Positions 44,660-57,930 of a stretch of 64,000 nucleotides of DNA are shown piece by piece; the first letter of the stretch is position 1; each line of letters begins with the position of its first letter. The translations under genes and the position numbers were made by a program. The notes under the pieces were generated by a model. The model ran no database searches and was not told the origin of the DNA. It was given only the letters and a program-made list of their open reading frames with translations. The stretch comes from Topomyia yanbarensis (lineage: Eukaryota; Arthropoda; Insecta; Diptera; Culicidae): positions 29,891,906-29,955,905 of the forward strand of contig NC_080672.1 in the NCBI RefSeq assembly GCF_030247195.1. The letters are read 5' to 3'.

Positions 44660-46650
44660 TAAAGGATTGCGGTAAGTCAGGAGCTCTAACATGAACATTG
44701 ATAGGTCTTCTTCGGACTTGTAGAGAATCTACGAATTGGTATCTGGCTTCACGATATTCAGTGCACGACCAAACAACATGCTCAATGTCGTGGTAACCCC
44801 CCAATAGCACAATTTTTACCCTCTAGCAGCCCAGTACGGCGGAGATGCGCATCTAAATATTGAAATACAGGTTTTGCAAGCTGTATGGTCGACCGACAGG
44901 CAGATAGATAAATGTTTGTATTCTACTTTGTGTGTGAACATGGACATTTTGACCATCGGATTTTTCGAACAATGGCAAGTGTTTAAGATTCCAACTAAAT
45001 CAATGTGAAGAAGTTTATGAAAAAACCGGCATTGGTTGTACGAGTTCATGGCTGATATGTTGGTGGTAGGCAAAGCTTTGACTTTTTGCCATATCTGATA
45101 CCGCATATAACTTCCAAACGTGTCAACCAAATTTCCCATCTTTTGTTGTATGCAGGATACAGCAACTGAATCATCCTGCAAGGTTTTGTAATCGAAAACA
45201 TTGTCATACACGTTACATGCACTCGGGCGTAATTGTTTATAGTGGTAGTAAATTTTTATCTATGTTAGTAAAAATTTATCTATAGAGAGTGCGGTAATCG
45301 TGAAGACAAAAATACATTTCTGACTACCACAGTGTATGCGGATATACTGAAAGTCTAACGAACCACATTGATGTAGTTTCTCCGAGGGAATATCAATGGA
45401 AACTTAGTCGAATGCTCCTTTTATGTCCATGAACACAGACCCCATTTGTTCTTTTTTTTGGTTTCTGATTTCTGACAAATGTAGCGCCAGGCAAACATTC
45501 GTTCCCTTTCCCCTCCGAACACCAAACTATCTGTAGCAAGCGGTTCGCCTCAATCCAATTTTCGAGGTATCGAAGGGTAATTTTTTTTAACTATTTCCCA
45601 ATGCAGGATAGCATTGCAATTGGTCGATAATAGTTATGAGTGTGGTTTTCCAAGTTTTGAAATGTCAATAACCCTCACTTGGCTCCAGTCACGTGGGACA
45701 ATGTTCTGCTCCAGAAATTTGTTGAATAAACAAACGTCTTTTTGCTAGATCAGGCAGATTATTCACCAAGTTGAGTTTAATTATGTCTGGATCCGGAGCA
45801 TTATTGTTGCATGAGAGGAGTGCAATTGAAAATTCCATCATTGTCACAGGTAAATCTATGAAATCGTTACTTGTGCGAGCATCGCGAATGAACTTCTGCG
45901 CAGGAGCAGTATCTGGACAAACTTCCTTGGCAAAATTAAATATCCAGCGGTTCGAAAAATCTTCGCTTTCATTAGTCACGTTTTGATTCCTCATTCATCT
46001 GGCTGTGTTCCAAAGAGTACTCATTGATGTTTCTCTTAACAAGCCATCAACGAAGCGTCTCCAATAACTAGGCTTTTTGGCACGACGTAGATTGTCAAAT
46101 TTGTTTTGTAAAATTTTCAAAGTTCTTCCGTGTACTCCCTTTGGCAACAATTTTTTTTTGTGTGCAATTTGTTTAGCTTCATACACTTCAAATCAAAGCA
46201 CTCTTTGTCCCACCAAGGATTTAGAAGGCCGTCTATTTATTGTCATGCCAGGATTGCATTTTGTTTGGGCTTGTTCTGCTGCCTCAATAATCAAACCCGC
46301 TAGGATTTCATATTCTTCGGTAGGGAGTAGCTCTTCTGTCGAAGCGAGATAAGTGGAAATTAAAGCTTCATATATGTTCAAATCAGATCTTAAGGAACAT
46401 TGTTTGAATTCGTGAGGTCTAATTTATTGTTAATTGAACTAACGAGTTGCAAATGATCCCTACCGTGAGAATCAGGTACAACCTTCCACGTGCAATCTAC
46501 CCGAAGTGATGTCGAGCACAGAGATAGATCGAATGCACTTGGACGTGCAGGTGGTCTGGGGATGCGAGTTAAAGTCTCCCAGAACCAATCGCGGAGCAGC
46601 CATAGGTTCCACTACCTCAAAAATCTAACATTGGCTTTGGGAGGTGTACA
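44660..46650 (-). pseudogene. Decayed minus-strand relative of the intact I/LOA-type retrotransposon
   Basis: On the minus strand from about 46570 to 44690 the order follows ORF2 of the element at 22956-29063. End of the endonuclease (about 46570-46430, RPSAFDLSLCSTSLR-like). Frames 46381-46193 and 46186-45995, the latter with PSYWRRFVDGLLRETSMSTL against DYWRRFVDGLTRETSMSTL. 45994-45689, with FSNRWIFNFAKEVCPDTAPA against YSNRWIFDFAKKVCPDSAPA. Early reverse transcriptase (about 45570-45320, including a FMDIKGAFD-like block). The C-terminal Cys/His region (about 44830-44700, HDIEHVVWSCTEYR-like). The later reverse transcriptase and RNase H are missing or unrecognisable. It has many frameshifts and stops and is therefore dead. 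Confidence 0.8.
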
Positions 46651-49059
46651 CATTACTTCAAATGCATGATCAAAGCTTCCAAATTTTTATAGCAAGCATA
46701 ATTTCAAATAAACTTGAACGCTAGAAACAACTGTATGTATAGATCTTATTAAAAATATCATTCAAAAAGGTTAAATTATTTCAAAAACTTCAACTTGGAA
46801 TCAAAGTTACATTAAATGACATGCCGTTGTTCATCCTACCGCTCGGGTCAGTGAAGAAAGAGAGTGGCCAGCTCCAATTGAGAAATTTGCTTCCTGATAC
46901 GCCAAACACGTATAACCATTCTCGCATATTTGCGTGTGAAAATTAAAAGAAAGTAAATGTTTGACTCGGCTGGCTCTAGTTGTTGATGTGTGTATGTGTG
47001 ACCGAGTATTATGTTACCATAAATTTGGTACGGACGGCTATCGTTGTATCAGTGGTGGAGTAGTGATTTTATTCGCAAACCGGTTAAACAATTTATTAAT
47101 GGGGATTAAATACTAGAACAAACCCAAGGACATTGTGTCAGGGGCAAAACGGTAATCAGCTGTTTGGAATAGTTGCACGAAAATTAAAATATCATTCAAT
47201 TCAAACTACTGACCACACTCGTCCCAACTATGCCTGAATTTGTAACAATATTCAACAAAGGGGCCGACCAGGGCACGCAATCGAAAGTGGGTGGCTTACC
47301 GACGAAAGCACAACGGGAGCTTAAGCCCCTTTCATCTATTAGTGTAATTGATTTATATCAGCTTTCGTCGCTTGTTTGGCTAACCTACTGTTGCATGGAT
47401 TCAATTTTCATCAAAACATTGTTCAATAAGATACGGAACAAGTGTGTTAGCCGTAGGTAAATACGAATTCGGTTGATTGATGGATTTGAAGTTATGTAGA
47501 CACGTGCGAGCTGACAGATTTGATTGAATTATTGAATGAGTTAGCTTCGTTCAAGTTTTTTTTTTCAGAAACACGAAAGTTGCACAACTTTGGTTGGTAG
47601 GAAAGAAAAACACAAAAATCTCAATCACTTACAATAGACAACGACGCATGCAAAGCGAAGAACCGAGTTTAGTCCGGCAGCCACTCTTGATGGTTTGAAT
47701 TTTGCCTTTGAGGCAATGGTCGGAACGGGTTAAATGGGCCATCCCTGGCCTTAGCCTGTCACGTTACAGTGAGGAAAGCAAAGAAAATAATGGTCGGAAC
47801 GTCAGATCCTGCGATGCAAAAACACCAGCCAGCATTGTGATTTCTTGTTCTGACGAATCGTTTACTGGGATAAGAAGTTATGGTTCAGTGTCCAACATCG
47901 ATGGGGCAGGTAAAAGTAAGCCAACACAATGACACTATAAGCATTTTTAGTCATGTCCAACATTTTCTGAATGGCATCAAACTGAGCAACGTACAGTGCA
48001 GGATCATTATTTGATCATAGATAGAGGCAGCAAATCAGGGGTAGATCCCGAAAAAAATCGCGGCAGGAAGGTCTAAAATTATGATTTTGAAATGAATATT
48101 GTACAATGCGTAAAACCATCTTTTACTGAAACTCAGGAACCCAAATTGTGTCTCCGTTTTTTGGAGCTAGCGTCAATCTGGCGCTACCTTTGTCCTGTCA
48201 CTAAGTTATTGTCGGATTCTGATGATACGAAGTCGAACGGAAATTACATAACTCATTTAATCACGTTATTGTTGAACACTCATGAACACCATCCGGATCC
48301 ATCATACTAGAGTTACTTTAGTTCATCACTTCATTGGAGGACGTTTTGATTTCTTAACTTGCAACGGGAATTTTCTTTTCACTAACATCACCATCGCCAC
48401 CGCTATTGCAGTTCATTAGCGCAATATCTATATAGTGCAGTTCCAGACAGATATTCGGGTGAATTTCACAAGCAGAATGCCCCACTTGATTTGGTGGACT
48501 ACCAATGGTCAGTGTGTGGGACCCAAATTATGGTGCCGGTTGAGCACTGACATTAGCACTCGTTCCATCTACATCACAGGATGCTCTGGGGGGAGCTCAT
48601 GGCGTCAGATCAAAGGACAACTAACGACTCGGTTAACCTCGTTTCTCCCAAATTGTCATATCTGTGACACGGCTGCATTCGGAATCTGGCTGGATTTGGT
48701 CGGTGGGAATACTTTCAGCGGTAGACCCACCGCTTCGTGCCTTCTTCATCGAAGTCTGTACTACGCTGTCACTTTTTAGGATGCCATGCAGTCTCTAGGG
48801 CCTTCTTTGACTTTTCATCATATCGAATAGGCAGTTCAGTTTATTTGCTGATTTTTGGATAAATAAGTATATTTAACCAAAAACAGCATTATCTGAAAAG
48901 ATGGTTTCTTTGCCGCAAACTACAAAAAGTTTACTTAACCGAACAGCTATCTTTAATTGAACATTCCAAAATTTAAAAACGTTTAAGAGTATATTGTTAC
49001 ATGATGAAATTGTAAAGAAAATTAACATTTTTAAGTGCCCGTTGAATCTCTTAGACATA
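46651..49059. other. Intergenic stretch without a supported gene
   Basis: Mixed composition. Frames at 47230-47460, 47702-47932 and 48435-48779 (plus) lack recognisable domains. ATGGTCGGAACG occurs twice near 47717 and 47790. Nothing further can be named. Confidence 0.35.
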
Positions 49060-49340
49060 ACTTGCTATCGCGCATGGAGACCTTCCTTTCGCGGGAAATA
49101 TTTGTTTGCTCGCCAGCGGCATCGTGAGGATCATTCAAATATCTCATGTTGTCATTCACGTCAAAGTTGTCATCGTTAAAGTTGCTTGGTGCTTGTGATC
49201 TGTTGTTATTTCTTGCTTCTTATTCGTATATGTACGATCATAACCTCAACGTCATTAGGATTGGCTTCCTCGCGGATGGAGCTGGCTTTTGGTTTGGAGG
49301 TGCTGGACGCTATTTTTACAGTGGGAATCTTCCACACAAG
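49060..49340 (-). pseudogene. Fragment of the ORF1 relic family
   Basis: GCGCATGGAGACCTTCCTTTCG near 49072 and ATTGGCTTCCTCGCGGATGG near 49259 match GCGCGAGGAGATCTTCTTTCG near 19098 and ATTGACTTCCTCGCGGATGG near 19272 in the same order and orientation. It is a diverged 3' fragment of that ORF1. Confidence 0.55.
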
Positions 49341-49690
49341 GTGTAACGTTTGATTATAGTGCTAAAATGTGCTCTTGGTGGGTGATTTTGGTTTGGTTTG
49401 ATCGGTCATAGCAACGTTAAGAATTTCAAGGAAGTTCATTTAAAGGATCCGATATTTAATGTATTTTCTTAGCAATAAAGAAATTATTCACGTCAGTCAA
49501 ACCAATATTCGGAAAAAATATTCAAATCAAATATTATTTGGTATTCTCGTCCTGCTCTAGTGCATCAACGGATTTCAGTTCGATTGGTTTCGGAATCCAA
49601 TCGAGCGAAAAATACATGATTGTCTATTTGACAGTCCTCCCAAATGAACATTGCACACAATGTTCCTTCTGGTTCTATGCTTACATTAAA
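49341..49690. other. Intergenic DNA
   Basis: No gene or repeat that I can support. Confidence 0.4.
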
Positions 49691-49995
49691 CCCACACTTC
49701 GTGTACGAGCTCAAACACGCTATTTCGTACCAAAACACGTACAAATGTTCGCCTGCACAATCGAACCTCTTGTACGTACACGGTGTGCGTACACAAAGGT
49801 TTGTAGCACCAGTTTTCTCGTTGACTATTTTGGCCTTGTGCGAACCGTTCTCGTGTACACACCCGGTGTACGTACACGGATGTTTGAACTACAATTTGTA
49901 CATCGTTCGCTTGGGTTCGATGTTCGAGGCGAACATGCACATTGATACGAAGCATGTTTGAGGTTGAACGCATGCACGAAATTTTGTACACAGAA
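49691..49995. repeat. CGTGTAC/GTACACG-rich short repeat block
   Basis: CGTGTACG, GTACGTACACGG, CGTGTACACACC and GTGTACGTACACGG recur within 300 bp (near 49698, 49775, 49850 and 49867), giving many nested small palindromes. Frames on both strands (49538-49945 plus, 49686-50081 minus) are open only because of this repeat. Possibly a MITE; ends not defined. Confidence 0.5.
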
Positions 49996-50559
49996 ACAAA
50001 GTTGACGTTGTTCATGGGAAATCTGCTATTAGATGTTGGAGTTAAGGAATACCATGAAAAGTGAATCAATATTAAGTGCAAAGAAAAGCAACAATTATTG
50101 GACGTACATTGATTGAAAAAATCGAATGCGCATTATTTTCATTAAACTTCTGTGGACCTCTGAAGAAATTACGAAAATTCCGTAGATTCCACGAGTTAAT
50201 CCGTCGATCCGTAGAAAGGACAAAAATGCGTAGATCTCTGGAAAAATCCGTAGGGTTGGCCACCCTGCCTTCAATTACTCTTTTTCATAGACTTGTGTGC
50301 TCTTTAGATGTCATCAAAAAATATTCCGGTTCGAATATCACATAACAACGACGATAGAGCAGTGGGTATATGGCCAAGCCCCCCCCGGGCTGTGCTAAAA
50401 TAATAAGTTGCTGCACAAAGTATATTTTTACCTTGTTCAATTTGACCTGTTACCTGAGAGTTTTGATGTTTGGTCTGAGTAGGACGATGTCTCTTGTTAT
50501 CAACCAATAAGTGATTTATAATCAAATGGGACTTTCAAAGAGTTGGGGCCAGACACAAG
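49996..50559. other. Intergenic DNA with CCGTAGA words
   Basis: TCCGTAGATTCC, TCCGTAGAAAGG, GCGTAGATCTC and TCCGTAGGGTTGGCCACCCTG occur near 50178-50270, a probable end of an old element. No gene is supported. Confidence 0.4.
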
Positions 50560-50700
50560 TATTTTTTTTATTGTTATGGAATGGGTTGGTGCTGGGCTTG
50601 TGGCCTTCGTCTGGTATGGTCCATTTTTGTAGGTACGGATGTCTTCATGACTGGTTGGTGGATGTGTATTCCTACTTAAGACTGAGGCACTCCGAGCGCT
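50560..50700 (+). repeat. Third, partial copy of the inverted-repeat family at 52400-56078
   Basis: Contains GTGGCCTTCGTCTGGTATGG and TGTCTTCATGACTGGTTGGT, matching GTGACCTTCGGCTGGCATGG and TGTCTTCACGGCTGGTTGGT on the minus strand near 55130 and 55080. Confidence 0.55.
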
Positions 50701-50797
50701 TCGCTTGGGAAGGAGTATAGGACTGGAACCTGGGAGAACGGTGATTGTTTCGCTCGACCAGTCACTTTGGTTCTTGGAAATGATGAATCGCTGGGGG

Positions 50798-50985
50798 TTA
50801 TTCCGAACAGTCACATTAGGTGAGGTGACACTTTTTCTCACTCGCGCGATCACCGAAGTCACCTAAGGTGAGACGAGTCACTCACGTGACTCTCTGTCAC
50901 GCTATTCTGGTGTGTCACCGCATTCTGTTAGTCGTTCCAGGTGACAACAAAGTGACGAAAAAAATGAGAGATGACGACGGTGAAA
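50798..50985 (+). mobile_element. GTCAC-rich small element, copy 1
   Basis: Starts GGGGGTTATTCCGAACAGTCAC and continues AGGTGAGGTGACAC. Both blocks occur in reverse complement at 59185-59226. The body is saturated with GTCAC/GTGAC words on both strands, so it can fold extensively. It is non-coding. The right end is less clear here than in the second copy. Confidence 0.65.
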
Positions 50986-52399
50986 AAAAAAGTTAAATCG
51001 AATCGTTGTCCGTTTATATTATGATTGTCTGGTATTCGTCGTATTTGTTGCTTTTTCAAGGAATTGCATAACATATTACAACTATTTGTAGTAGTTTTGT
51101 TAATTTAAAAAACTAATACGGAAACGCTCACTAATAAGTTTGTATTTGTAAAAATCACTGGTAGCATTATCAAAAGACGGCATGAATTGTTAAAAAGTAT
51201 AAAGTTAAACAAGGTTATTTTGTATTAAGACGGTTTTCATTTTTCAAACGAATGCGGTTCGATCGAATCCGACTCGTGTCGTTATATTGAGAATGCAAAT
51301 CACATTCGTTCGAAAAATGATCCGTCGTAATGCAGAATAAGCTTAATAATAATGTTATGACTAATCTACTCTACCATGAAGTTCTTTTTCGGATGCCAGG
51401 TTTTGTAGATACTGTTTCATTGGATACAGAAATTCGAAAACAGATTTTTCTACGTTCTTACGTACATATAATTATCTTATTTCATTCGCAGTTCCATGTA
51501 CACTAGGTTGATACGTAATAGCTACACATTAAAAGGTAGAGTGATTGAACACGGGGTGCCATTGAATGGGTGCACGACCTAATAAACATCGTGTGATTTA
51601 AGAACCTAACAACCTGTTCAGGGTATCAACTAAACAATATGTGGAATCGTTGGACTATATGGGTTAAAGTTTGTGTATATTTTTTTTTATATGGGCAGTT
51701 TTGCTGCTTGAGAAATCTATTTCGTCGGGAAAACACAGTCTGGTCTGTTATGGCGAACGACAGACAGATTTTTTTTGGTGAGACAAAAAAAAGTTTAGCT
51801 AGAACCGTATAATAATGTCCTATTTTCATCAATTGTGAATAAAGAACCACTCTAATCTAGGTCGTGATCTATGATTGTGAGCGATTGCTAATTTAAAGCA
51901 ATTGGTTTTGAATTTGACCATACATTTAAATTTAGATCAACATCCTGGGGTCATTATTTTAGCCATTTATTATACGTTGGCGCATCGTTTAACTTTTCCC
52001 TATTGAAAACAAATTTTAAATTTAGTGGAAACAGCAATGATTTTTATTAGATAAGGTGTTCCTAAATCATAATTTATTGCTGATAATGTTGTGGTACTAC
52101 TACCTATTACAGTAGGTCCATCAACCATAATCCTTATACAATGGACAGTGGTTCAGAACAACAATTTAAGGGGAAAATTCATTTTTCGCAAAAACTTTTC
52201 ATTCAAATTTTTCATCTTCAGAGGAATTTTTATACACGATTTGAATTTTATTTTATTGTTCCATTCCAGAAAACACCGTAAAGTCTCAATACATTTTGCA
52301 TGTGTGCCTGCAAACTTAAACATTTTTTATTAAATGATGGCTGCTAAGCTGTTTTCGTGGGTGTAAGGAGAAAAGTGAGACTAGTTATGTAAGCTATGC
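50986..52399. other. Intergenic DNA
   Basis: AT-rich with no supported gene. Around 51235-51320, AATGCGGTTCGATCGAATCC and nearby TTCGTTCGAAAAATGATCCG form short imperfect palindromes. Confidence 0.4.
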
Positions 52400-53360
52400 A
52401 AGCTAGGCTCAATGGAGATATCCAAGTTAGTTTTGGATCACATACATTTGGAGGAACATCAGATGTTGCTTCAAGCTGTCCTCAACTCCTATTTGACAGT
52501 TTTCACTTCGTTGTCTAACGTATTCTTAATGGTCATATCATTAGCGTTTCGCATTAGAATTGGCAGACAGCCTTTGTTGATTATAAGATTAGGGAATGTG
52601 GGGAATAAAGTAATATATAATATCTTTTTTGCGCCAGTAAAGCTCCTTGAGAGTCTCATGTACGAGTTCCGAAGGAAATTGAGGTTTCGATGAAATGCCG
52701 GAAGAGATGAGGACAGGCCCCTGCTAGGCAGCCATTTTGTCCTAGCCAAAATCTGCCTTTGTTGAAATCAAAACAACCCAATGCTATTGCACGGGCGACA
52801 TGGGCCTAGAGCCGGCTAGGCCCACATATGTTGACTACTGTCAAAGTCTGTATATCTCAATAGCGGATGACAGGAGTGCCACCCTCCTGGATGAGGAGCA
52901 GTAAGCGAATTTTACAAGAGGGACTGAGACACTTACTACTGCTGAAATGAAATCTGTAAGTAGCACTAATACATATATAATTTCAGGAACGGTACGGGAT
53001 GGCGCTGGACCTGTGCGTTCGACTGGCATAGTCTATTCTCATTGGTTCGGAAGTCTTCTTGGCTGGTTTTGGTAGATGTGTGCAAGTGGATAGATCAATT
53101 CACTTGGGTGGGAGACATGTGGATCCTGCTAGTTGCCGACTCTTTTGACCTTTGGTATGAAGCTAAATTAGGAAAGGTTATTTAGCTCGACCAAGTACAG
53201 CAGCTTCTAGAAATGCTGAGTAGCCTTTTCGGGTCGGTGTGATCTGTTCGAGCCAAACCAGATGGATATTCGGTTCGAGAACACTTTATGGGGAATCGCG
53301 AGTAAATATTACCCAAATTCTTTATGGGCAGAGATTCTTTTTGTGAAACTTTGAAATGTC
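52400..53360 (+). repeat. Left arm of a large inverted repeat
   Basis: Pairs in reverse complement with 54735-56078, matching in blocks along its length. Examples are TCACATACATTTGGAGGAACATCAGATGTTGCT (52438) against the complement near 56000-56035, CTGGTATATTCAG-like GGCAGACAGCCTTTGTTGATT (52562) against 55410-55435, ATTCTCATTGGTTCG (53036) against CGAACCAATGAGAAT (55088), and GGGCAGAGATTCTTTTTGTGAAAC (53328) against 54735-54760. No long open frame is conserved between the arms. Confidence 0.8.
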
Positions 53361-54734
53361 TTCACCCGTTCAGTTAGTCAGAATAATGATAATAGGAAAA
53401 AATGAGTATTTGCCTGATCTATATTCTGACAATCACCACTATTGTTTAGAACAGGGACAATCGAATTCTGGTTTAAGATGAAGGTGAAACGGCACAGTTG
53501 TGGGACAAAGTATTCGCGAATAAGGACTAACACTGCTAGTATTTTTACTGCATCCATAAATAGTCGATTGATCCGCTTCGAACCAAGGAAACAAAAAGAA
53601 AATTAGAAAGAGACGTAAGTGGATTCAATGCGAAATTCTCACTATTGTTTGTTTTGTTGTATTGGCCACACCGAAATGTGCAGTTAAGGACATCCTGAAC
53701 ATAAGGTGGCAGCTAAAATGGCTACCGTCGTTTTTGCTTCTTTTTATTTCATCGTCAAAATCAAAACATTGCATTGGCTCGCAAGACAAAATCGTTTGAA
53801 ACTTGAATGTCTTAGCTCAGATTGCTTAGAGATTTTATCACTGTATGTACGCATGTTAGCATAATCAGATGAATAGATTCTCTTCACGGAATTTTGATTC
53901 GTTTAGAAAATTTGCACCTTTTTGTTTTTCAAAACAAATGAAACGCGCGGTAAAAAATCAGCCAGCTGTTTACTGAACGATACACTTGTGTGCATCCCAT
54001 CTACTACCGGTATAGCACGCTCTAGCTGCACACAGATGTTGTAACGTAAGCCAAACATAACCGAACCTTTGTTGTGATTTTGGCATCGCTTCACCTTAAG
54101 TAAAATATGCAAAACGTAAGTTGTTGCCACTGATATATGTCAACAGAGATATACTTACAGTACAGAGATTTGCTTTCCCACTAAGCAATTACATGTACTT
54201 TCTATCTCTATGGCAAGCACAGAACATAACAACCCTAGTAACAATTGAGGTTTTATGATAGTTTTATAGCCACTCATAAAACTTAGATTACACTTATAGC
54301 GTGCTATAAAACTTCAATTGTTACTTGGGAAGGAATCTAAGTAGCCATAAGCATTGCACAATATTTTCTATACATTTGCACTAATGTTATTGTTATTTAT
54401 CAGTGTGCAATCGGGCTGTCTCAATAACCTATTTTTGCAACCTATGTATATTAAATGTACACCTTTCGGCTCACCGTTGCACATGTCAGTGTGTGCAGTG
54501 CTCTGTGCATCTAGAACTGTGCACCCGCCTTCCCATGAGCGTTATGGCGGCTCAGAGTTTGTCCTTTCGTGTTGCTCAGGGATACATTGCTCCTATGCAC
54601 ATCCACACATAGGCACACATGCATACAGAATTTGATCATCCCTGTTGCAGTCAATATTCATATTTGTTACGATCCTCAATTTTTTCTATCATCATTTTGC
54701 TTAGTAGCCAGACGGGAAAAGTTCTTTTAGGGTT
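53361..54734. other. Spacer between the inverted arms
   Basis: About 1.37 kb of mixed sequence with no supported gene. Frames at 53903-54130 (minus) and 54354-54635 (plus) have no recognisable domain. Confidence 0.45.
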
Positions 54735-56078
54735 TCACAAAAAGAATCTCTGCCCATAGAGGACATGAGAAATATTTATCCACGATTCCATATAATTTTT
54801 TCTCAAAACGAATGTCGATCTGGTTCGACTTGAACAGACCGCATCGACCCGAAAGGGTTGTTTACCATTTCTAAGAGCCGTTGTGCTTGGTCGAGCTAAA
54901 TGATCATAAAAAAAGTCCTGAATAATTGACTATTTTAGGTGCCACTCCTGTACTCCTTTCCCGAACTAACCCGTACCCAAGGTCAAAGTCAATAACCAAC
55001 AGGATCTTCATATCCCTCCATCCAAGGGAAAAGATGTATCCATTTGTAAGTAGAAGCACACGTCTACCAACCAGCCGTGAAGACAATCGAACCAATGAGA
55101 ATGAACCATGCCAGCCGAAGGTCACAGGCCTAGCGCCATCCTGTACAGTCCCTGAACTGTTTGAGCTGGAATAATAATGTATGTTAGTGATACTTACAGA
55201 TTACATTTCAGGGTAGTGTCTCACCTCCTCTTTTAAAACTTACATACTAAGTTGCAGTTTACCACTGCTCATCTCTTCTGCTATTTTGACAACGTCAGTC
55301 GATCATCTCATAGAATCGATATCTCTGTTATTGAATCCGCCATTCGTAAATATCAACTATCTGAAGCAAAAAAGACATTATGTCAATTCATACATATTCC
55401 CTAATTTTAAAATCAACAAAGGCCGTCTGCCTATTTTAATGCAGAAACGGTAATGATGTGACCATCAAGAATACGTCAGACAGTCTTACTTGACCCCTTT
55501 CGACACCAGTCTACCCGAATAGAAACGTACAGTAAGAAAACCATGATTTTCACTGTGACAGTACAGTAATTTTACAATAATTTACAGTAAATTCTAATGT
55601 TTGACTATAATACAAAAACAATAAACTTTAACGTTTCTAAAGTAAATTTCAATGTAAAATCGACTTTTACAGTAAAAAAGGGGGGTGGTTATGTATCTTA
55701 ACATTAAAAAAATCGATTTTTTTCCATATATTTTTTTCTCGAAAACAGAAAAATTTAATGTGAATTTATTGTATGAAATTTTTTGCTGAACAGTAACGTT
55801 GATTATTACATTACATTTTATTGTAAATCTACTGCGAGAACACCGCGTCCAACAATGTTAAAACAGTAATAACTATAATATTTATTGTTTTATGATTGTT
55901 TGTTGGGTAAATGCTATTGTAAAATTCTATCCGGGTAGCCTTACCAAGCCGTAACGTGGGTGGCGGCGTGACAGCTGCCAAATCGGGTTGAGAACATCTT
56001 GAAGCAACATCTGATGTTGCTCCAAATGTATGTGATCCAAGACTGACTTGAATAGTTCCATTGAGTATAGTTTTCATA
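54735..56078 (-). repeat. Right arm of the large inverted repeat (interrupted by a MITE)
   Basis: Minus-strand counterpart of 52400-53360. It is longer because a ~425 bp MITE lies at 55513-55937. The left arm lacks the MITE at the equivalent point (near 52510), so the insertion is younger than the duplication of the arms. Confidence 0.8.
55513..55937 (+). mobile_element. ~425 bp TTACTGT-rich MITE, copy 2
   Basis: Ends CTACCCGAATAGAAACGTACAG and the complement of CTATCCGGGTAG form inverted repeats, with TA directly outside or at the tip (cTACCCG...CGGGTAg). The body is the reverse complement of 41376-41790. It is non-coding and contains many ACAGTAA/TTACTGT words and a GGGGGG run at 55680. 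A TA target would suggest Tc1/mariner-type mobilisation, but the tip bases are ambiguous. Confidence 0.8.
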
Positions 56079-57930
56079 CCTTACATCATTAGACTCACTG
56101 TTCTCCATTCACCCACGATTATATATTTGCACTAATCTGCCCCTTATTATAGCATTTACAATGCAATGAAGCTCAATCGGGATTACACATTCTTATCACA
56201 ATATGACAATTTTTTTATAAAGGTATTCTGAAAATGCGTGCATGCGTTGAAAAGTTCTTACGCGGTCACCACGAAATCTCAGAAACCAATTTATCCACTA
56301 TTCTAAAAATTTTCCTGCCAGAAAATCTTATTTGCCAAGAAATATAGTGAGTGCATGAAATTGTTTTCAGCAAACTCACGCTAGAGCTCGCTGCACCCAA
56401 TTATGCGAAAAAACATGGTTATCGTACCGGGCCACTGTAATTGATCGCAATGGTAGTAAAATGCAATCCCAATGGGTGAGGAGAGCCCACCATATATTTA
56501 CTAAATGTTAACAACTGTTCAAATCGTTTCAATAGTCCTTCCCAAAATCAATATTTAAATTATAAGCGTAAAATATTCAGTCAGTCAATATAGAATGTCT
56601 GAAATAAAGTATCTATTTACTTAATCGGTCGTAGATTTTCATAAAAACACTTTCTCCCAAAGGGTTCGACTAAAATTCCATAGGACCCCCGCAACAATTT
56701 ATGTTCATGATACTTCTGAAAAATGCGGCAATGACCATATAGAGTAATTACACCAATTATGGATATACTATGTCCGTCATAATAATGTTTTCAATTTGTT
56801 AGTAGTTATTATTTTTTCATTATTTTCAATAGGAACACAATTTCCGAAATACATATGGTGGGATATTGAATTTTTGAACTTCTGAATCAATAGTAGACTA
56901 TGAAAAATATATTTCATGCATGCTTATGTAACACAATAATTTCATAGATTAGCTAGCATGGACTTAAGTTGCCGGTGAACTATATAAGGAGCAACATAGA
57001 AGTTGCCTGGCTCGCCTTAATCAGTCCTAGTTCTGAACCTTGAAAGAGACAACAGGCCGTCGTCGCGGGCTACATAGGCCGTGTGTCGGGCAATCTTAGC
57101 TTAACACTCTAAACATAAAAGACAATCGCGCGCCTCGATGGCCCGCCGCAGCAGAAGATGTAACGTCAATCTACTTCTATCACTAAATAACACCGCGTGA
57201 AAACAACCACTCATTAACAGAAGTAAGCGGATAAATCCAGATCCCAAAACCTTCTAACAACAAATTACGTGCCCGATACCCGAAGACCAAAAAGAGGCTT
57301 TCCATTCCCACCCCAGAACGTCAATACCAAGCGATGGGAATTAAGCAGGCCACTTCCGGAATCGCAACGACTATCCCCGGGTGATGAGAGCAACCGCGAA
57401 CCCACAAACAGTAACACAAATAACCAACATCTATATTGATTGATGGCCTAAATAAAATATATGTTACAAAATGAAAAAGCTTCTATGTTTATCCCAAAAT
57501 GATATCCAAAAACAAATTTGTCACACAAGTCGTGTCTAATAAAAATGACTTTTTGTTTGACAATTATTACTTCTAAAAAACCAATAGCTATGTTGTTGTC
57601 AACTTCTATTTCATCAGTGCTTTTATGGTCGTTATCGTAGCTCAGAATAATATAGCGGAGGAGGATAACTCCAAACCTTTAACACATTCCCTCTGATGCA
57701 AATATTAATCAAAAAATCGCTGTGCAGCAGAGTTCCATTAGTCGCACCAATCTCAAAAATATTTCATATACCAGAGTCACAAACAACTGGTTAAATTAAT
57801 TCCAATGGTTAATAAAATTATAGAAACTCATACTTCATTACAAATTTCCAACAGATTTACAGAGTTGCTAAAATGTAGAAAATAAAATCGACAATCAAAA
57901 TTCAAATTATCAACCGCCTTACACTGCCGT
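56079..57930. other. Intergenic DNA with a short ORF1-like remnant
   Basis: No supported gene. Near 57245-57290 the plus strand reads as SNNKLRARYPKTKKR, recalling the SARNKKLRARYP tail of the ORF1 relic at 35222-35449, so a small remnant of a related family may be present from about 57180 to 57420. Confidence 0.4.

Noticed and set aside
49538..50081. Frames of 131-135 codons on opposite strands
   Set aside because: They follow the CGTGTAC/GTACACG palindromic block, which keeps both strands open. No domain is visible.
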